Shown: positions 16,302 to 26,031, counted from the stretch's first letter. The stretch is DNA of 64,000 nt from Streptomyces sp. NRRL S-31 (GCF_000718775.1 NZ_JOCB01000019.1:25464-89463), one strand, 5' to 3'. Numbers and translations are program-made. Notes: generated by a model not told the origin, from the letters alone.

Positions 16302-17027
16302 TCAGGCGAGGCGGCCGCCGCCGTCGACGTGCAGCACGGTGCCGGTGACGTACGGGTTGTCGATGGCGTAGAACACGGCCTTGATCAGGTCGTCGGGGGT
16401 GCCGACGCGGCGGGCGGGGTTGCGTTCGGCGACCTGGCGCAGGAACGGCTCCTTGTCCGCGCCCAGTCCGTCCCAGGACCCGCTGTCGACGATGCCCGGC
16501 GAGACGGCGTTGACCCGCACCGGTGCGATCTCGACCGCGAGTGCCTGGACCAGGAAGGCCAGCGCGCCGTTGGTGGTGGCCATCACGGTCCGCGACGGGG
16601 CCGGACGCCACGCGGCCACACCGGAGAAGAAGGTGAACGAGCCGGCATGGGCGACCTGGCCGCCCAGGTGCTTGGCCAGTAGCAGGGGGCCGACCACCTT
16701 GGCGGCGAACGCCCTGTGTACGTCCGCGAGTTCGAGTTCCCTCAGCGGGCCGTTGGCCGGCATGGCCGCGGTGGAGATCAGGTGGTCGAAGCGGCCGACC
16801 CGCTGGGAGAGGGCCGCGATCGTGGTCTCGTCGGCGAGGTCGACCGGTATCACCTCGGACGGTCCGGACAGCTCGTCGGCGGTCCGCTCGAGCCTGCGCG
16901 GATCGGGACCGGCCAGGACGAGGTCGGCCCCGGCGGCGGACGCGGCCTGGGCGAGCAGGCAGCCGGTGCGGGAACCCGCGCCCACCACGACCAGGCGTTG
17001 CCCCTCAAGGAACGCGGAACGGGACAT
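16302..17027 (-). CDS. short-chain dehydrogenase/reductase
   Basis: A 241-residue SDR. It has a nucleotide-binding GAGSRTGCLLAQAA turn near residue 15, an acidic DLAD, and a C-terminal RVNAVSPGIVDSGSW with VTGTVLHVDGGGRLA at the end. The usual catalytic YxxxK is not clear: at that position the sequence reads SRTVMATTNGALAF, so Tyr and Lys seem replaced and the enzyme may be atypical. ATG 17027 follows AAGGAG. It is transcribed away from the LysR gene at 17158 and is its likely target, together with the SnoaL-like gene downstream. Confidence 0.8.
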   Translation of the reverse strand: MSRSAFLEGQRLVVVGAGSRTGCLLAQAASAAGADLVLAGPDPRRLERTADELSGPSEVIPVDLADETTIAALSQRVGRFDHLISTAAMPANGPLRELELADVHRAFAAKVVGPLLLAKHLGGQVAHAGSFTFFSGVAAWRPAPSRTVMATTNGALAFLVQALAVEIAPVRVNAVSPGIVDSGSWDGLGADKEPFLRQVAERNPARRVGTPDDLIKAVFYAIDNPYVTGTVLHVDGGGRLA

Positions 17028-17157
17028 GGGAGTACTCCTTCGAGGTGTCGGGGAGCAACCGCCGCGCTGCTGCCCGCGGCGGTCACACCACGACCTTCTC
17101 CCGGAGCCGACGGATGAGTCCAAGTCTTGTTTTCACCTGGAGCGATAAGATTTCCTC

Positions 17158-18099
17158 ATGGCAACGCTGCGGCAGCTCGAATACCTGGTGACCGTCGTCG
17201 ACACCGGTTCCTTCACCCGCGCGGCCGAGCGACTGCATGTCACCCAACCCGCTCTCTCCCACCAGATCCGCGCACTGGAGAACGCTGTCGGGGGCCCGCT
17301 GCTCGAACGCCTCCCGCGTTCGGTACGCCTGACTCCCATGGGTCGCGCGGTCCTGCCGCACGCCCGCGCCGCGCTCGCCGAGGCCGAGCGCCTGCACACC
17401 GTCGCCCGTCGCAGCACCGGACTGGACGAAGGCGAGCTGGAGGTCGCGACCGTCTACTCGGTCAGTCTCGGCATCCTCCCGCCCGTCCTGCGCGTCTGGC
17501 GCCGGCGGCATCCGGGGGTACGGATCCGGCTGCACGAATACCCGAACGCCGCCCAGCTCCAGGCAGCCATGGCCGCCGGCAGGGCGGACCTCGCCGTCGG
17601 CCCCGCGCCGGCCGACTGGGAGGGACCGACTCGCGAACTCGGCGTGGAGGAGTTCGCCGTCGTCCTGCCCACCGATGATCCACTGGCCGACAGCCCGACC
17701 CGCACCGTCGCCCTCGCCTCGCTCGCCGACCGCGCCTGGGTCCACTACTCACCCGGCAACGGCCTCGCCGACTTGCTCGACCGCGTCTGCCTGCGGGCCG
17801 GCTTCCGGCCCGAGGCCGCCATCCGCGCCGAACAGACGTCCGCCGTCCCGCTGCTCGCCGCCGCGGGCCTCGGCCCCGCCCTCGTCCCCGCCAACGTCAT
17901 CCCGGCCCACTTCGACGGTGCCGCACTCCGCCCGGACCCGCCCATCCGTCGAACCCTCACGGCCTACACGCGCACCCGCCCCGACCCGCTGACCGTCGCC
18001 TTCACCGACCACCTCGCCCGGCAAGCCCGCCTCAACCCCCTTCACTTCCCGGCTCCCGTCCCGGAATGGACGGATGGTCCCGACCCTGCGCAGACGTGA
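17158..18099 (+). CDS. LysR-family transcriptional regulator
   Basis: A 313-residue LysR regulator. Residues 1-60 form the winged HTH (LRQLEYLVTVVDTGSFTRAAERLHVTQPALSHQIRALE), and residues about 90-295 the substrate-binding domain (LEVATVYSVSLGILPPVLRVWRRRHPGVRIRL). It is divergent from the SDR gene with a 130-bp spacer, the classical LysR layout, so it probably controls the SDR/SnoaL operon and itself. The inducer cannot be deduced. Confidence 0.92.
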   Translation: MATLRQLEYLVTVVDTGSFTRAAERLHVTQPALSHQIRALENAVGGPLLERLPRSVRLTPMGRAVLPHARAALAEAERLHTVARRSTGLDEGELEVATVYSVSLGILPPVLRVWRRRHPGVRIRLHEYPNAAQLQAAMAAGRADLAVGPAPADWEGPTRELGVEEFAVVLPTDDPLADSPTRTVALASLADRAWVHYSPGNGLADLLDRVCLRAGFRPEAAIRAEQTSAVPLLAAAGLGPALVPANVIPAHFDGAALRPDPPIRRTLTAYTRTRPDPLTVAFTDHLARQARLNPLHFPAPVPEWTDGPDPAQT

Positions 18100-18255
18100 T
18101 GCAGCCAGGCACCCGCCGGTCGACGCTTCCGGAGCCGGAGCGGGGCCCCGGCGGTCGCCGGCGTACCCGATCGGCCGGTGGGTCCGAAGAGTTCGCAGTC
18201 GATCGGAAGACGGCTCGCGGAAGAGCGCACGCGAAGCGGCTGGTATTACTGGGGC

Positions 18256-18633
18256 ATGCAGGAAGAGATTGCACGCTCCGCGATCGACACGTTCATCTCC
18301 GCGTTCAACGCCTCGGAGGACAGCTATGTGACTGCCCTGCTCTCCCAGGCTCTGACCTCAGACGTGGTCTTCTGGGGGCCGTTGGGTCGCAGCGAAGGAA
18401 TCGCGGCGGTCGAGCGGTTCGTGCTGGACATCCGACGCCACCCGGCCGGGACCGGCACGATGGTGCGCTGCTCGGCGGTGGACATGCCTGACGAGTGGGC
18501 CCGGTACCAGTGGGTCTTCACCACGCCGGATGGAGGTCCCCGCCTGGCGGGAACGGACGTCGTCCATCTGCGGCGGAGCCTCATCGACCAGGTCATCGTC
18601 TTCGCGGGGGAGATCGAACCGTCCGCCTCCTGA
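18256..18633 (+). CDS. SnoaL-like/NTF2-fold protein
   Basis: A 125-residue single-domain SnoaL-like protein: an N-terminal helix (ARSAIDTFISAFNASEDSYVTALLSQALTSDVVFWGP), a central GRSEGIAAVERFVLDIRR, and a C-terminal beta sheet ending in DVVHLRRSLIDQVIVFAGE. ATG 18256 is chosen over an in-frame start at 18178 because the domain begins there. The family covers cyclases, isomerases and binding proteins, so the reaction is not predictable. It stands alone downstream of the LysR gene. Confidence 0.68.
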   Translation: MQEEIARSAIDTFISAFNASEDSYVTALLSQALTSDVVFWGPLGRSEGIAAVERFVLDIRRHPAGTGTMVRCSAVDMPDEWARYQWVFTTPDGGPRLAGTDVVHLRRSLIDQVIVFAGEIEPSAS

Positions 18634-18945
18634 ACCGTCCTTCCGTCGCTGTCCTTCTCCTGAACCCGCCCCCTTCGGCGCTCGGGGGCTGCGGTCCAGG
18701 TAGGCGTCCAGGCAGGCGACGGCGTCACGGCAGAGATGGATCGTCGGGCTTCCGGGGCCGCTTCCGGACCGGCTGCCACCGCAGGAGGTCATCGTCTCGT
18801 CCTCCCTCGATCGCCCAGGGGCACTCCTTGTCCGTGGTCTGGCGGCCGTCGGTAGCGGACCTGGTCAAGACATCTCAGGGGGACAAGAAGTCAAGAGGGA
18901 CCGCGAGTCTTGATCGCCACTGGGGCCGCTGATTGGCTGGCCGGC
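18634..18945. other. intergenic stretch, no clear gene
   Basis: About 310 bases. On the minus strand around 18700-18792 a short frame reads MTSCGGSRSGS then HLCRDAVACLDAYLDR, faintly like the zinc-binding start of an anti-sigma factor, but it degenerates at once; it may be a remnant. Nothing else is recognisable. Confidence 0.4.
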
Positions 18946-19485
18946 ATGAATGGTCTCGGACCCGTTGCCTGGCCGCCTGCACCGATCCATACCGAGAGGC
19001 TCGTGTTGCGTGAGCCCGATGCCCGGGACCGTGCGGCGTTCATCGCGCTGCACGCCTCGTCTGAGGTGCACACCTACCTCGGCGGGCCCCGCCCGCGCGA
19101 CGAGCTTGAGCGCGACGTGCCCGAGGTGCCCGGGCGGTGGCCCGGGAGTTTCGTCGTCGAGCTCGATGGGGCGATGATCGGCCAGATCCTGCTCAGGAGG
19201 GCAACGGAGCACCTTTGCCCGGCTGCCGTGGGGAAGGTCGATCTCGGCTACCTGTTCCTGCCGCGGGCGTGGGGATTCGGGTATGCCGCCGAGGCGTGCG
19301 CGGCGGCATTGGACTGGCTCGAAGACGTCCTTCCGGGCGAGCCGGTGGTGCTCGCCACCCAGACCGCCAACGTCCGTTCGCTGCGCCTCGCGGCGAAGCT
19401 GGGGTTCAGCGAAGTGGAGCGGTTCCGGGCCTGGGACGCCGATCAGTGGCTCGGTCTGCGGGCCCCGGTCACGTCCTCTGATTGA
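18946..19485 (+). CDS. GNAT-family N-acetyltransferase (RimJ/RimL type)
   Basis: A 179-residue acetyltransferase: TERLVLREPDARDRAAFIALHAS at the N-terminus, GSFVVELDGAMIGQILL, VDLGYLFLPRAWGFGYAAEACAAALDWL with the acetyl-CoA-binding glycine loop, and VLATQTANVRSLRLAAKLGFSEVERFR at the end. This is the Acetyltransf_3 pattern used on ribosomal proteins, antibiotics and other amines. ATG 18946 is preferred; TTG 18910 would add 12 residues. It is not obviously linked to its neighbours. Confidence 0.85.
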   Translation: MNGLGPVAWPPAPIHTERLVLREPDARDRAAFIALHASSEVHTYLGGPRPRDELERDVPEVPGRWPGSFVVELDGAMIGQILLRRATEHLCPAAVGKVDLGYLFLPRAWGFGYAAEACAAALDWLEDVLPGEPVVLATQTANVRSLRLAAKLGFSEVERFRAWDADQWLGLRAPVTSSD

Positions 19486-19560
19486 GTTCGCGCTCGACAG
19501 CTTGGCGGCACCGCTGTCCCCGGGCGAGCGGAAGCGGACCGGGGCATCACCCGGTTCGCG

Positions 19561-20687
19561 GTGAACGTCATCCCGGACCCGACCACGCGAACACGCCGAC
19601 GCCCCGAAGGCGATGCGCGACGAGTGCCTGATGCCGGCCTACGCCCATCTACCCCGTCACCGGCTGCGCGGTACCTCCGCGATGATCAGTGCGGCGTCGA
19701 CCAGGACCGGGTCAACCTCGGTACGGCCGCGCTGACCATGAACGCGGACCTCGGCATCAGCACCGCGGCCTTCGGCTTCGCCACCGGGATGTTCTCGGCG
19801 AGGTACATCGCCTTGCAGATTCCCGGCAACCTGGTACTCAACAGACTCGGCCCACAGCGCTGGCTCGGCCTTCTGACCATCGCCTGGGGCGTGGTCGCCA
19901 TGCTGACGAGCCTGGTCCAGGGCGAGCGAAGCCTGGTCGTGGTCAGGATCGCCCTGGGCGCCGTCGAGGCGGGGCTCCTGCCTGGCATGTTCATGTACCT
20001 GACGATATGGTTCCCGCCGAGGATGCGCGGGCGCATCACCGCCGTCGTCTGCCTCCCGTTCTACGCGATCCTCGGCACTCCGCCGTCCGCGTACATCATC
20101 CAGTACGCCGACGGCATGAGCGGCCTGGCCGGATGGCGGTGGATGTTCCTCCTCGAAGGGGCACCGACGATCCTCATCGGACTGCTCCTGCTGCGCTTCC
20201 TGACCGATTCCCCCGCGACGGCCACCTGGCTGTCGGCCGAGGAGAAGGCGGCCCTGCTGCGGATCACCGCGGCGCAGCAGACCGACGAGAAGCCGAGGAC
20301 CGGCCTGCGTGACATCCCGGAGTGGCTCCGCGACCTCCGCCTGGTCACCCTCTCGATGGCCGTCGGCCTCCTGTGGGTCGGATTCGCCGCCATCACCTCC
20401 TTCCTCCCACTGATCATCGCCGGCTTCGCCGAGCACACCCATACGAGACTCAGCCTGGTGCAGACGGGCCTGCTGTCCGGCCTCGTCCACGTCCCGGCGG
20501 CCCTGGTCGCCCTCGTCTGGGACTCCAGTTCCGACCGGCGCGACGAACGCGTGAAGCACGTGGTCGGGGGAACGCTGCTCGCCGCGGCCGGGACCGTCCT
20601 GGCCGTCAACGCCTCCAACCTGTGGGTGACCCTGCTCGGTACGGTCCTGCTCACCTCCGGCATCTACGCCGCCCTCTTCGACTCTGC
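19561..20687 (+). pseudogene. MFS transporter remnant (anion:cation symporter type)
   Basis: An open frame carrying most of an MFS permease of the phthalate/tartrate (ACS) group: RVNLGTAALTMNADLGISTAAFG, GSVFAR-like FSARYIALQIPGN, FPPRMRGRITAV, WRWMFLLEGAPTILIG and later helices to VLLTSGIYAALFD. TM1 is missing: residues before DRVNLG are arginine/proline-rich and unrelated. After IYAALFD the sequence leaves the family abruptly near 20687, losing the last helices. Both ends are therefore damaged although the frame itself stays open to 20928. A working transporter is unlikely. Confidence 0.7.
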
Positions 20688-21000
20688 CAGGAGACCGGGT
20701 TCGGACAGTACGAAGGCGGCTGGTTCCCCCACCTCGGCATCGACAACCGCATCGTTTTCCCGAGACGATCCCCTGCTGGCGACAAGGACTGCCCAACGTC
20801 TTCCTGGTCGAGGACCCCACCCTGCGCCCGGCCGCTCAGCCGCGCTCCGGGGAGCGGAAGACGCCGCAGGGGATCGCCTGGATGGAAGTCGGCGGTACCG
20901 AGGAGGACATGCGCGCCTGGCTCGGTGACGGGGCCCTCGACCTGCCCCTGAAGTACAACGGCGAACGCCCCGGCGTGTACGCCGTGGCCGTCGCCACGGT
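20688..21000 (+). pseudogene. frameshifted glyoxalase/VOC-like remnant
   Basis: Directly after the broken MFS gene, one frame reads QETGFGQYEGGWFPHLGIDNRIVFP, and a second frame, shifted by 2, reads from 20789 LPNVFLVEDPTLRPAAQP then IAWMEVGGTEEDMRAWLGDGALDLPLKYNG. Together they resemble N- and C-terminal parts of a glyoxalase-like (VOC) protein, with material lost and the frame changed between them. It is fused to the MFS remnant by deletion. Confidence 0.5.
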
Positions 21001-21089
21001 TGTGCTTCGATCCGCGGTCGATCCAAAACATGTTGGCCGGTCTGTCACGGAGGTGCGACGATGTCTCCTGGCTCTGCAGCGGAGGGCAT

Positions 21090-22196
21090 TTGTACGTTTT
21101 CGTGTGTGGGGGATGCGGCGCCGAGCTGACCACCCCGCTGTCCCAGGTCGCCCTGCCGACCCACGCTCATCAGAAGTACGGGAACGGACTCCAGCTCCCG
21201 GTACTCATGGAGGCGGGAACGTTCGCCGAGGACCCGGAGCCCTGGGGGCCGCCGTGGCGGGGATGGGAGGAGATCCATCCGGAAGAGGCGGCGGCCCGCG
21301 GCATCTACGCGCCGGTTCACGCGCTCTCCTACGGCGCCCCCGGCTCGTTCGTCATCGCGCCCGGCGACGCCCGTGGCACCGTGCTCATCCCGGAGATGGC
21401 CGGCGGCTACTGTTGCGGCCTTGACGGCGCGGACGGCCCCAACATGGCCTGCGAGGCGTGCGGCCTGCCCGTGGCGACTCGAATCGACGACTGCTCGCTC
21501 TGGCAGGCGGTGCGGCTCGCGCCCGACGCCGTGTGCCGCCTGAGCGTCGGCGACGCCGACTCCGTGCCACTGACCTGGACGGAACTGGTGGAGGAAGGGA
21601 AGTCCACGCCTCCGTTCGAGCCGATCGCCACACGGGGCTCGCGGCTCGGGACGAACCACTTCTGGTCGTGGAGCCCACAGTGGGAGGCCGCGGTCGGCCG
21701 GGCGCTCGCCCATCTGCTGGCAGCCTTTCGAGGCCGGCCGGTGACCGTCCCGGACGGTCTGAGCAAGGAAGTGTTCCAACGCGCACTCGACGCCCTGCTG
21801 CCTGCCGGACCGATGGCACGGCGCGCCGTCCTGGCCGGACCGGGACGGCCGATCGCCGACAGGGACGTGGACATCCTCCTGGTGCCGACCCACCCGCAGA
21901 CCGGACAGACGTGGGCCCCGGCCGATCCGGGCACCTCGGCCTACCGGGTGCCTCTGCCGTTCGGGGTGTGGCTGTGGCTGGCCTTCCCCAAACCACACCT
22001 GCCACTTCCCGCGTCGGGTGGCATGCCCGACGGCGTCCTCCGCGACGACCCACCCGCGCCGCGCCCCCGGTACTCGTTCCGGGCCGACCCGGGCGCCTTT
22101 CAGCACACCCTGGTCCGGCTGCCGGCCGTCCGCAGTCCGTGGCTGCGCACGATTCCCGGGAACCTCACCCGGCACATGCGCGCCGGACTCTTCTAG
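21090..22196 (+). CDS. conserved hypothetical protein with CxxC motifs
   Basis: A 368-residue protein of unknown function; the style is that of a conserved streptomycete protein. It begins LYVFVCGGCGAELTTPLSQVALP with a CGGC pair, continues with a QKYGNGLQLPVLMEAGTF / EPWGPPWRGWEEI block, and has a second Cys-rich segment YCCGLDGADGPNMACEACGLPVATRIDDC that could bind zinc. The C-terminal third is Pro/Trp-rich. The start is set at TTG 21090, where the Cys motif begins and GGAGGG lies upstream; the frame stays open to 21000. No membrane segments. No function is proposed. Confidence 0.7.
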   Translation: MYVFVCGGCGAELTTPLSQVALPTHAHQKYGNGLQLPVLMEAGTFAEDPEPWGPPWRGWEEIHPEEAAARGIYAPVHALSYGAPGSFVIAPGDARGTVLIPEMAGGYCCGLDGADGPNMACEACGLPVATRIDDCSLWQAVRLAPDAVCRLSVGDADSVPLTWTELVEEGKSTPPFEPIATRGSRLGTNHFWSWSPQWEAAVGRALAHLLAAFRGRPVTVPDGLSKEVFQRALDALLPAGPMARRAVLAGPGRPIADRDVDILLVPTHPQTGQTWAPADPGTSAYRVPLPFGVWLWLAFPKPHLPLPASGGMPDGVLRDDPPAPRPRYSFRADPGAFQHTLVRLPAVRSPWLRTIPGNLTRHMRAGLF

Positions 22197-23014
22197 CAGA
22201 CCGGCCCCCAAGGCGCCGTACTCGAACGGCACCGGACAGCAGTGCCTCCTGAAGTGGCGAACCTCTGCTGTTCGTTCTCATGAACGTAACCAGCCGGGGC
22301 AGTGAAGACCGGCGTCCACCGCACCGCGATGATCGGGTCATGACCGACCGCCGCCCGCTGGGCACCGGACCCGCCACCGCCGACGCGTCCCGAACACCAG
22401 ACACCGACCCGCCGACGCCGCGCGCCCAGCTCGCCGCCGAACGCCTGCCCACCGACCCCGCCGTCCCGGCCACCACCGGTCCGGTGCCCCGCCCGGCCGC
22501 CGGGCGCCGCACCCTCGGGGCCGGCCCCGCCGCGCCTGGGCAGTGACCGCGGCCGGGCCCGGCTCGGGGACGACCCGGGCCCGCGGCTCGTCAAGGTCGG
22601 GCAGCCGGATGCTGGGCTGGGAGGGGAGAAGGCCGGCCTGGGCAGCACGGATGTGCGCGGAGTCCCCGGGGCAGGGAAGCCGTCGGCATCCCCATGGTGT
22701 CCTTCCGGCGCCGAACGCGCGCTGCCGGGGACGACCGCGCCGACGGTGGTGGTGCAGAGCGCGACATCGACAGCCCCGGCCCTGACCTCGATCGACCAGG
22801 AACATGAGCGGCTTTCGGACGGAATCGCCCACAGCGGCATTCCCTGGCCGGCGGGCCGTTGCCGTGCCGGACGTACCGGGTGATCATGAGGGCCTGGGGC
22901 AGGCGCGGGGCGGGGAGACATGCTGTGGGCTTGGGCACGGAGGGTCGCCGGGGTGCGGAGCGGGGTGGCTGGGACGATCCTGGGCCCGGGAAAGGGCTGC
23001 GGAGATCGGCGGAC
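22197..23014. other. long region without a convincing gene
   Basis: Over 800 bases between two rightward genes. A possible small frame (ATG 22340, about 69 codons, rich in Pro, Thr and Ala, starting MTDRRPLGTGP) has no good RBS. The other frames are GC-shadow type. The region may contain decayed sequence or the control region of the STAND-like gene. Confidence 0.4.
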
Positions 23015-24820
23015 GTGCTCCACTGGGGCGGCATGGTCTGCGTCGTCGTCGGGTGGGTCGGGCTCTGCGTGCGGATGGCCATGCCCCGTGAGTGGGAGGG
23101 GCCGTGGTGGCAGCCCGCCGCCCTGATCGGTGCAGGGGCAGCGGCAGCCGCCGGAGCTGAGGCGGTCGAACGGCGCATCCTGCGGTTCAAGCGCTTCCAC
23201 GCCTACCGGGAGTTGCTGGAGGACCCGGCCCCGCACCCGGCCGAGCCGGGCGCGGACTCCAGCGTCTTCCGGCTGCTGTCACCGCTGCACAGCCCCGTAC
23301 CCTTCCGCGACCGTGACGACGAGCTGGCCCTGCTGCGGCGCTGGTGCGAGGACGATACGGACCCGCACCCGATCATGCTGCTCGCCGGTGACCGCGGCGT
23401 CGGTAGATCACGGCTGGCGCTGGAACTCGTGCGGGCGCTCGGCGATGCGTGGACCGCCGGGCGGTTGCTGCGCAGCCCCGGGCAGTTGTTCCCGGCGTTA
23501 CGCGACCGGGCCAGGCCCGCGCTGGTCGTGGTGGACGATGCCGACCTGCGCTCCGACGTCGACAGCCATCTGCACTCGCTGGTCCGCGCGGACGTCGTCC
23601 CGCTGCTCTTGAAGTTCGGTACGCGTCCGCACGGCACGACGCCGGTGCGCCTGCTGTTCGTCGTCCGGCACGCCGAACGCTTCCGTGCCGTGGTCGGCCA
23701 GGAGCTGGAGTACTCCAGAGGCGACCCCGACGTGCTCCGCCTCCTCGCAGACGCGCCCGTACTGAATCTCGCGCCACCGGTGCTCGACCGGGCCGCCCTG
23801 GCCGAGCGCCACGCGGAGGCATTGGCCGCCTTCACCGCGGCCCTCGCAGACGCCGCGGGCACCGAACGGGCGGACGGCACCGAGGCGGCACACGCCGGTT
23901 CCTCCCCGGGCACTGCCCCGGTCCGGCCCGAGCGGGCTCCCCTCCGGACCCCCCTCGATCTGCACGCACAGGCCCTCGTCACGGCGCTGACCGGTGAGCC
24001 GGTGTCCGCGGCCCCCCGGCGCTTCGAGGAAGTCGCCGGTGTCCTCTTCGAACGGGAGCGCCGGCGCTGGCGGCGCAGTGCCGCGTCGTTCACCGGGCCG
24101 GGCGTTCCCGCACTGCCCCGACTGCCCGACCATCCCGGCCTGCCCGAACGCGTCATGCTGGCCCTGCTGTCGACCGGTCATCGGGAGTACGTCACCGCCT
24201 CACACACCCTCGAACGGCTCCCCGAGTTCGCGGGGCTGGAGGAGGAACGGATCCGGTCGGCGGCGCACGCCTGGGTGACCTGGGCCCTCGCGCTGCACGG
24301 CGGGACGCACCCGGCCACCCGCATGGCGGAACCCTGGATCGGACCGGAGACCTTCACCCACTGGTTGCTGACAACACGGCTGCGCGCCGAACCGGAACTG
24401 TTCGACCGTCTATGGACGGGGCTGAACGCACGCCGGTCCGAGCACCTGACGGGCGTGCTCTGCCGGGCCTGCGAGGACTTCCCCGCGGCGGGTGAGATCC
24501 TGCAACGGTACGTCGCGAACCACCCGTTGGCACACGGCTATGACGCCGTGCGCGGCGCCAGGGTGCTCGCCCGTCCCGAGCGGGTGGACCCCTGGATCGC
24601 CGAAGGTCTGCGCAAGCCGGAGCCTGGGTCCAGCCTCGCTCTCAGCGCCCCGGTCTCCCGCGACTTGTACAACCTGGCGCGGCAGGCCCTGCCCGAGGTG
24701 GTGCCACGGTCCCACGCCGTGCTGGTCCGCGCGTACCAGCGCACCCGCCGGGCCGAGGAGATGCAGGAGCGACAGCGCCGGAGGGAACTGCGGCGCCGGG
24801 GGCGCGGTTCGCACCCCTGA
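23015..24820 (+). CDS. membrane-associated STAND-like P-loop protein
   Basis: About 600 residues. Two hydrophobic stretches near the N-terminus (MVCVVVGWVGLCVRM and AALIGAGAAAAAGAEAV) suggest membrane anchoring. Then comes PVPFRDRDDELALLRRWCED followed by a P-loop GDRGVGRSRLALEL and a Walker B-like PALVVVDDADLRSD, the layout of an ATPase activated by an unknown signal. The C-terminal 250 residues are alpha-helical and contain TPR-like texture. The last residues are strongly basic (EEMQERQRRRELRRRGRG). The start is uncertain: GTG 23015 has GGAG ten bases upstream; ATG 23033 and ATG 22886 are alternatives. Function unknown; family resemblance moderate. Confidence 0.65.
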   Translation: MLHWGGMVCVVVGWVGLCVRMAMPREWEGPWWQPAALIGAGAAAAAGAEAVERRILRFKRFHAYRELLEDPAPHPAEPGADSSVFRLLSPLHSPVPFRDRDDELALLRRWCEDDTDPHPIMLLAGDRGVGRSRLALELVRALGDAWTAGRLLRSPGQLFPALRDRARPALVVVDDADLRSDVDSHLHSLVRADVVPLLLKFGTRPHGTTPVRLLFVVRHAERFRAVVGQELEYSRGDPDVLRLLADAPVLNLAPPVLDRAALAERHAEALAAFTAALADAAGTERADGTEAAHAGSSPGTAPVRPERAPLRTPLDLHAQALVTALTGEPVSAAPRRFEEVAGVLFERERRRWRRSAASFTGPGVPALPRLPDHPGLPERVMLALLSTGHREYVTASHTLERLPEFAGLEEERIRSAAHAWVTWALALHGGTHPATRMAEPWIGPETFTHWLLTTRLRAEPELFDRLWTGLNARRSEHLTGVLCRACEDFPAAGEILQRYVANHPLAHGYDAVRGARVLARPERVDPWIAEGLRKPEPGSSLALSAPVSRDLYNLARQALPEVVPRSHAVLVRAYQRTRRAEEMQERQRRRELRRRGRGSHP

Positions 24821-24977
24821 CCGCGCCGCGACCGTGCTGTCCGCCGGCCCGGCACTACGCGCCGTCTGGACCCGGGAGCGACACGACGTGCTCCGACTGG
24901 CTCTGAGACACGCCGAAGCCATACCGGATTTTCAACTCTGCCTGTCCCCGCGACCGCACGACGCTAGCGTCAAGTCC

Positions 24978-25502
24978 ATGATCGTATGGCTCAACGGGAC
25001 CCACGGCGCAGGCAAGACGACGACCAGTGCGCTCGTCCGGCAACTGATGCCGGACTCGCGGGTGTTCGATGCCGAGAAGGTCGGCGAGACACTCATGGAC
25101 ATCGAGCCGGGACTGCCCGAGACGGACAACTTCCAGCACTGGCCGCCATGGCGGCCCCTCGTGGTCGAGACCGCCCGACGCATCCTCGACTACACCGGCG
25201 GCACCCTGGTGATGCCCATGACCGTCCTGGTCGAGCAGTACTGGCGCGAGATCAGCTCGGGCTTCGCCCAGCACGCCATTCCGGTCCGGCATTTCGTCCT
25301 CCATGCCGACCAGGACACCCTCCGCGCACGCATCGCGGGCGACACCGTTCTCGGCCCCAACTCCCCGTTCCGTCTCCGCTACCTCGAGCCCTACGCAGAG
25401 GCGGCCCGCACGTGGCTGCACGCCGAGGCCGAGGTCGTCGACACCACGCACCTCACCCCCGCCCAGGCCGCCCAGCAGATCGCAGAGGCCGTCAAGAGCT
25501 GA
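24978..25502 (+). CDS. small P-loop kinase-like protein (AAA_33/TmrB-like)
   Basis: A 174-residue protein with MIVWLNGTHGAGKTTTSALV at the N-terminus (P-loop GTHGAGKT), FDAEKVGETL, a mid-domain MPMTVLVEQYWREI, a base/lid region HFVLHADQDTLRARIAG and a C-terminal VVDTTHLTPAQAAQQIAEAV. This is the nucleoside/antibiotic kinase-like fold that includes the tunicamycin-resistance ATPase TmrB and chloramphenicol phosphotransferase-type enzymes. It may phosphorylate a small molecule; no substrate can be named. It stands alone with its own upstream region of 157 bases. Confidence 0.78.
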   Translation: MIVWLNGTHGAGKTTTSALVRQLMPDSRVFDAEKVGETLMDIEPGLPETDNFQHWPPWRPLVVETARRILDYTGGTLVMPMTVLVEQYWREISSGFAQHAIPVRHFVLHADQDTLRARIAGDTVLGPNSPFRLRYLEPYAEAARTWLHAEAEVVDTTHLTPAQAAQQIAEAVKS

Positions 25503-26031
25503 GACCTTCCGGCGCCGCACCTCGCTCACACACCCATCAGGCATGCACCGGCTGCCGAGGGCTGTCAGAGGTCCAAGCTGAGCGCGGCCGGCCTTACATG
25601 GTCGATGAGCCCGTGGTTGCCGGGGGCAGACCTTTCGCAGCGGCTCGCACAAGGTGCCAGGCAGGGTGCGGGGACTCGCCCTCCTCGATCGAGCCGCTCG
25701 TGCGGTCGCTGCGGAAGGTGGACGGGCCCGCGTCCGGCGGAACAGCGGTGCCTGGCGTACGGGTTCGGGGGCGCCCGACCGGGCCGGGCAGGGTGATCCT
25801 GTCCGGCCCCGCTGTCGTCGGGTCAGCCGAAGTCGAGCGTCTCCTGTGCGAAGTCGGCCGGGGCCGGCCGAGGCAGGGGCGGCGGTGCGCCGTCCAGGGG
25901 GGTGGTCTTCCGGCGCTCGGTCAGCTCGTCGACCCGTTCTTCGGTTGGCGGCCCTGTTCCATCGTGACCCTGTCCCTTCAGCGCTTGGGTGGCATCCGAC
26001 GGAGCCGGCGCCGATCGTCCGGCGCCGAGGC
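25503..26031. other. intergenic region with a possible C-terminal gene remnant
   Basis: 529 bases. A minus-strand frame at 25823-26035 would encode about 70 residues ending PADFAQETLDFG; it overlaps the terpene synthase stop and has no family match. Its last codons lie in a 21-bp sequence that recurs exactly at 62470-62490 (see repeats). It looks like a leftover gene end, not a complete gene. Confidence 0.4.
25824..25844. repeat. 21-bp sequence repeated exactly at 62470-62490
   Basis: The plus strand reads CAGCCGAAGTCGAGC then GTCTCC, identical at 62470-62490. Both copies are followed within 4-5 bases by GAAGTCGGCC. On the minus strand both read as (A)DF..ETLDFG. Here the first TCA gives a stop codon directly after the shared peptide end. 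Confidence 0.7.

Noticed and set aside
18700..18792. Anti-sigma-factor-like start on the minus strand
   Set aside because: Only about 30 residues look similar (CRDAVACLDAYLDR) and the frame then degenerates; too little to call a gene.
22340..22546. Small frame MTDRRPLGTGP... (69 codons)
   Set aside because: No RBS, Pro/Thr/Ala-rich, no relative recognised; listed only as part of the empty region.
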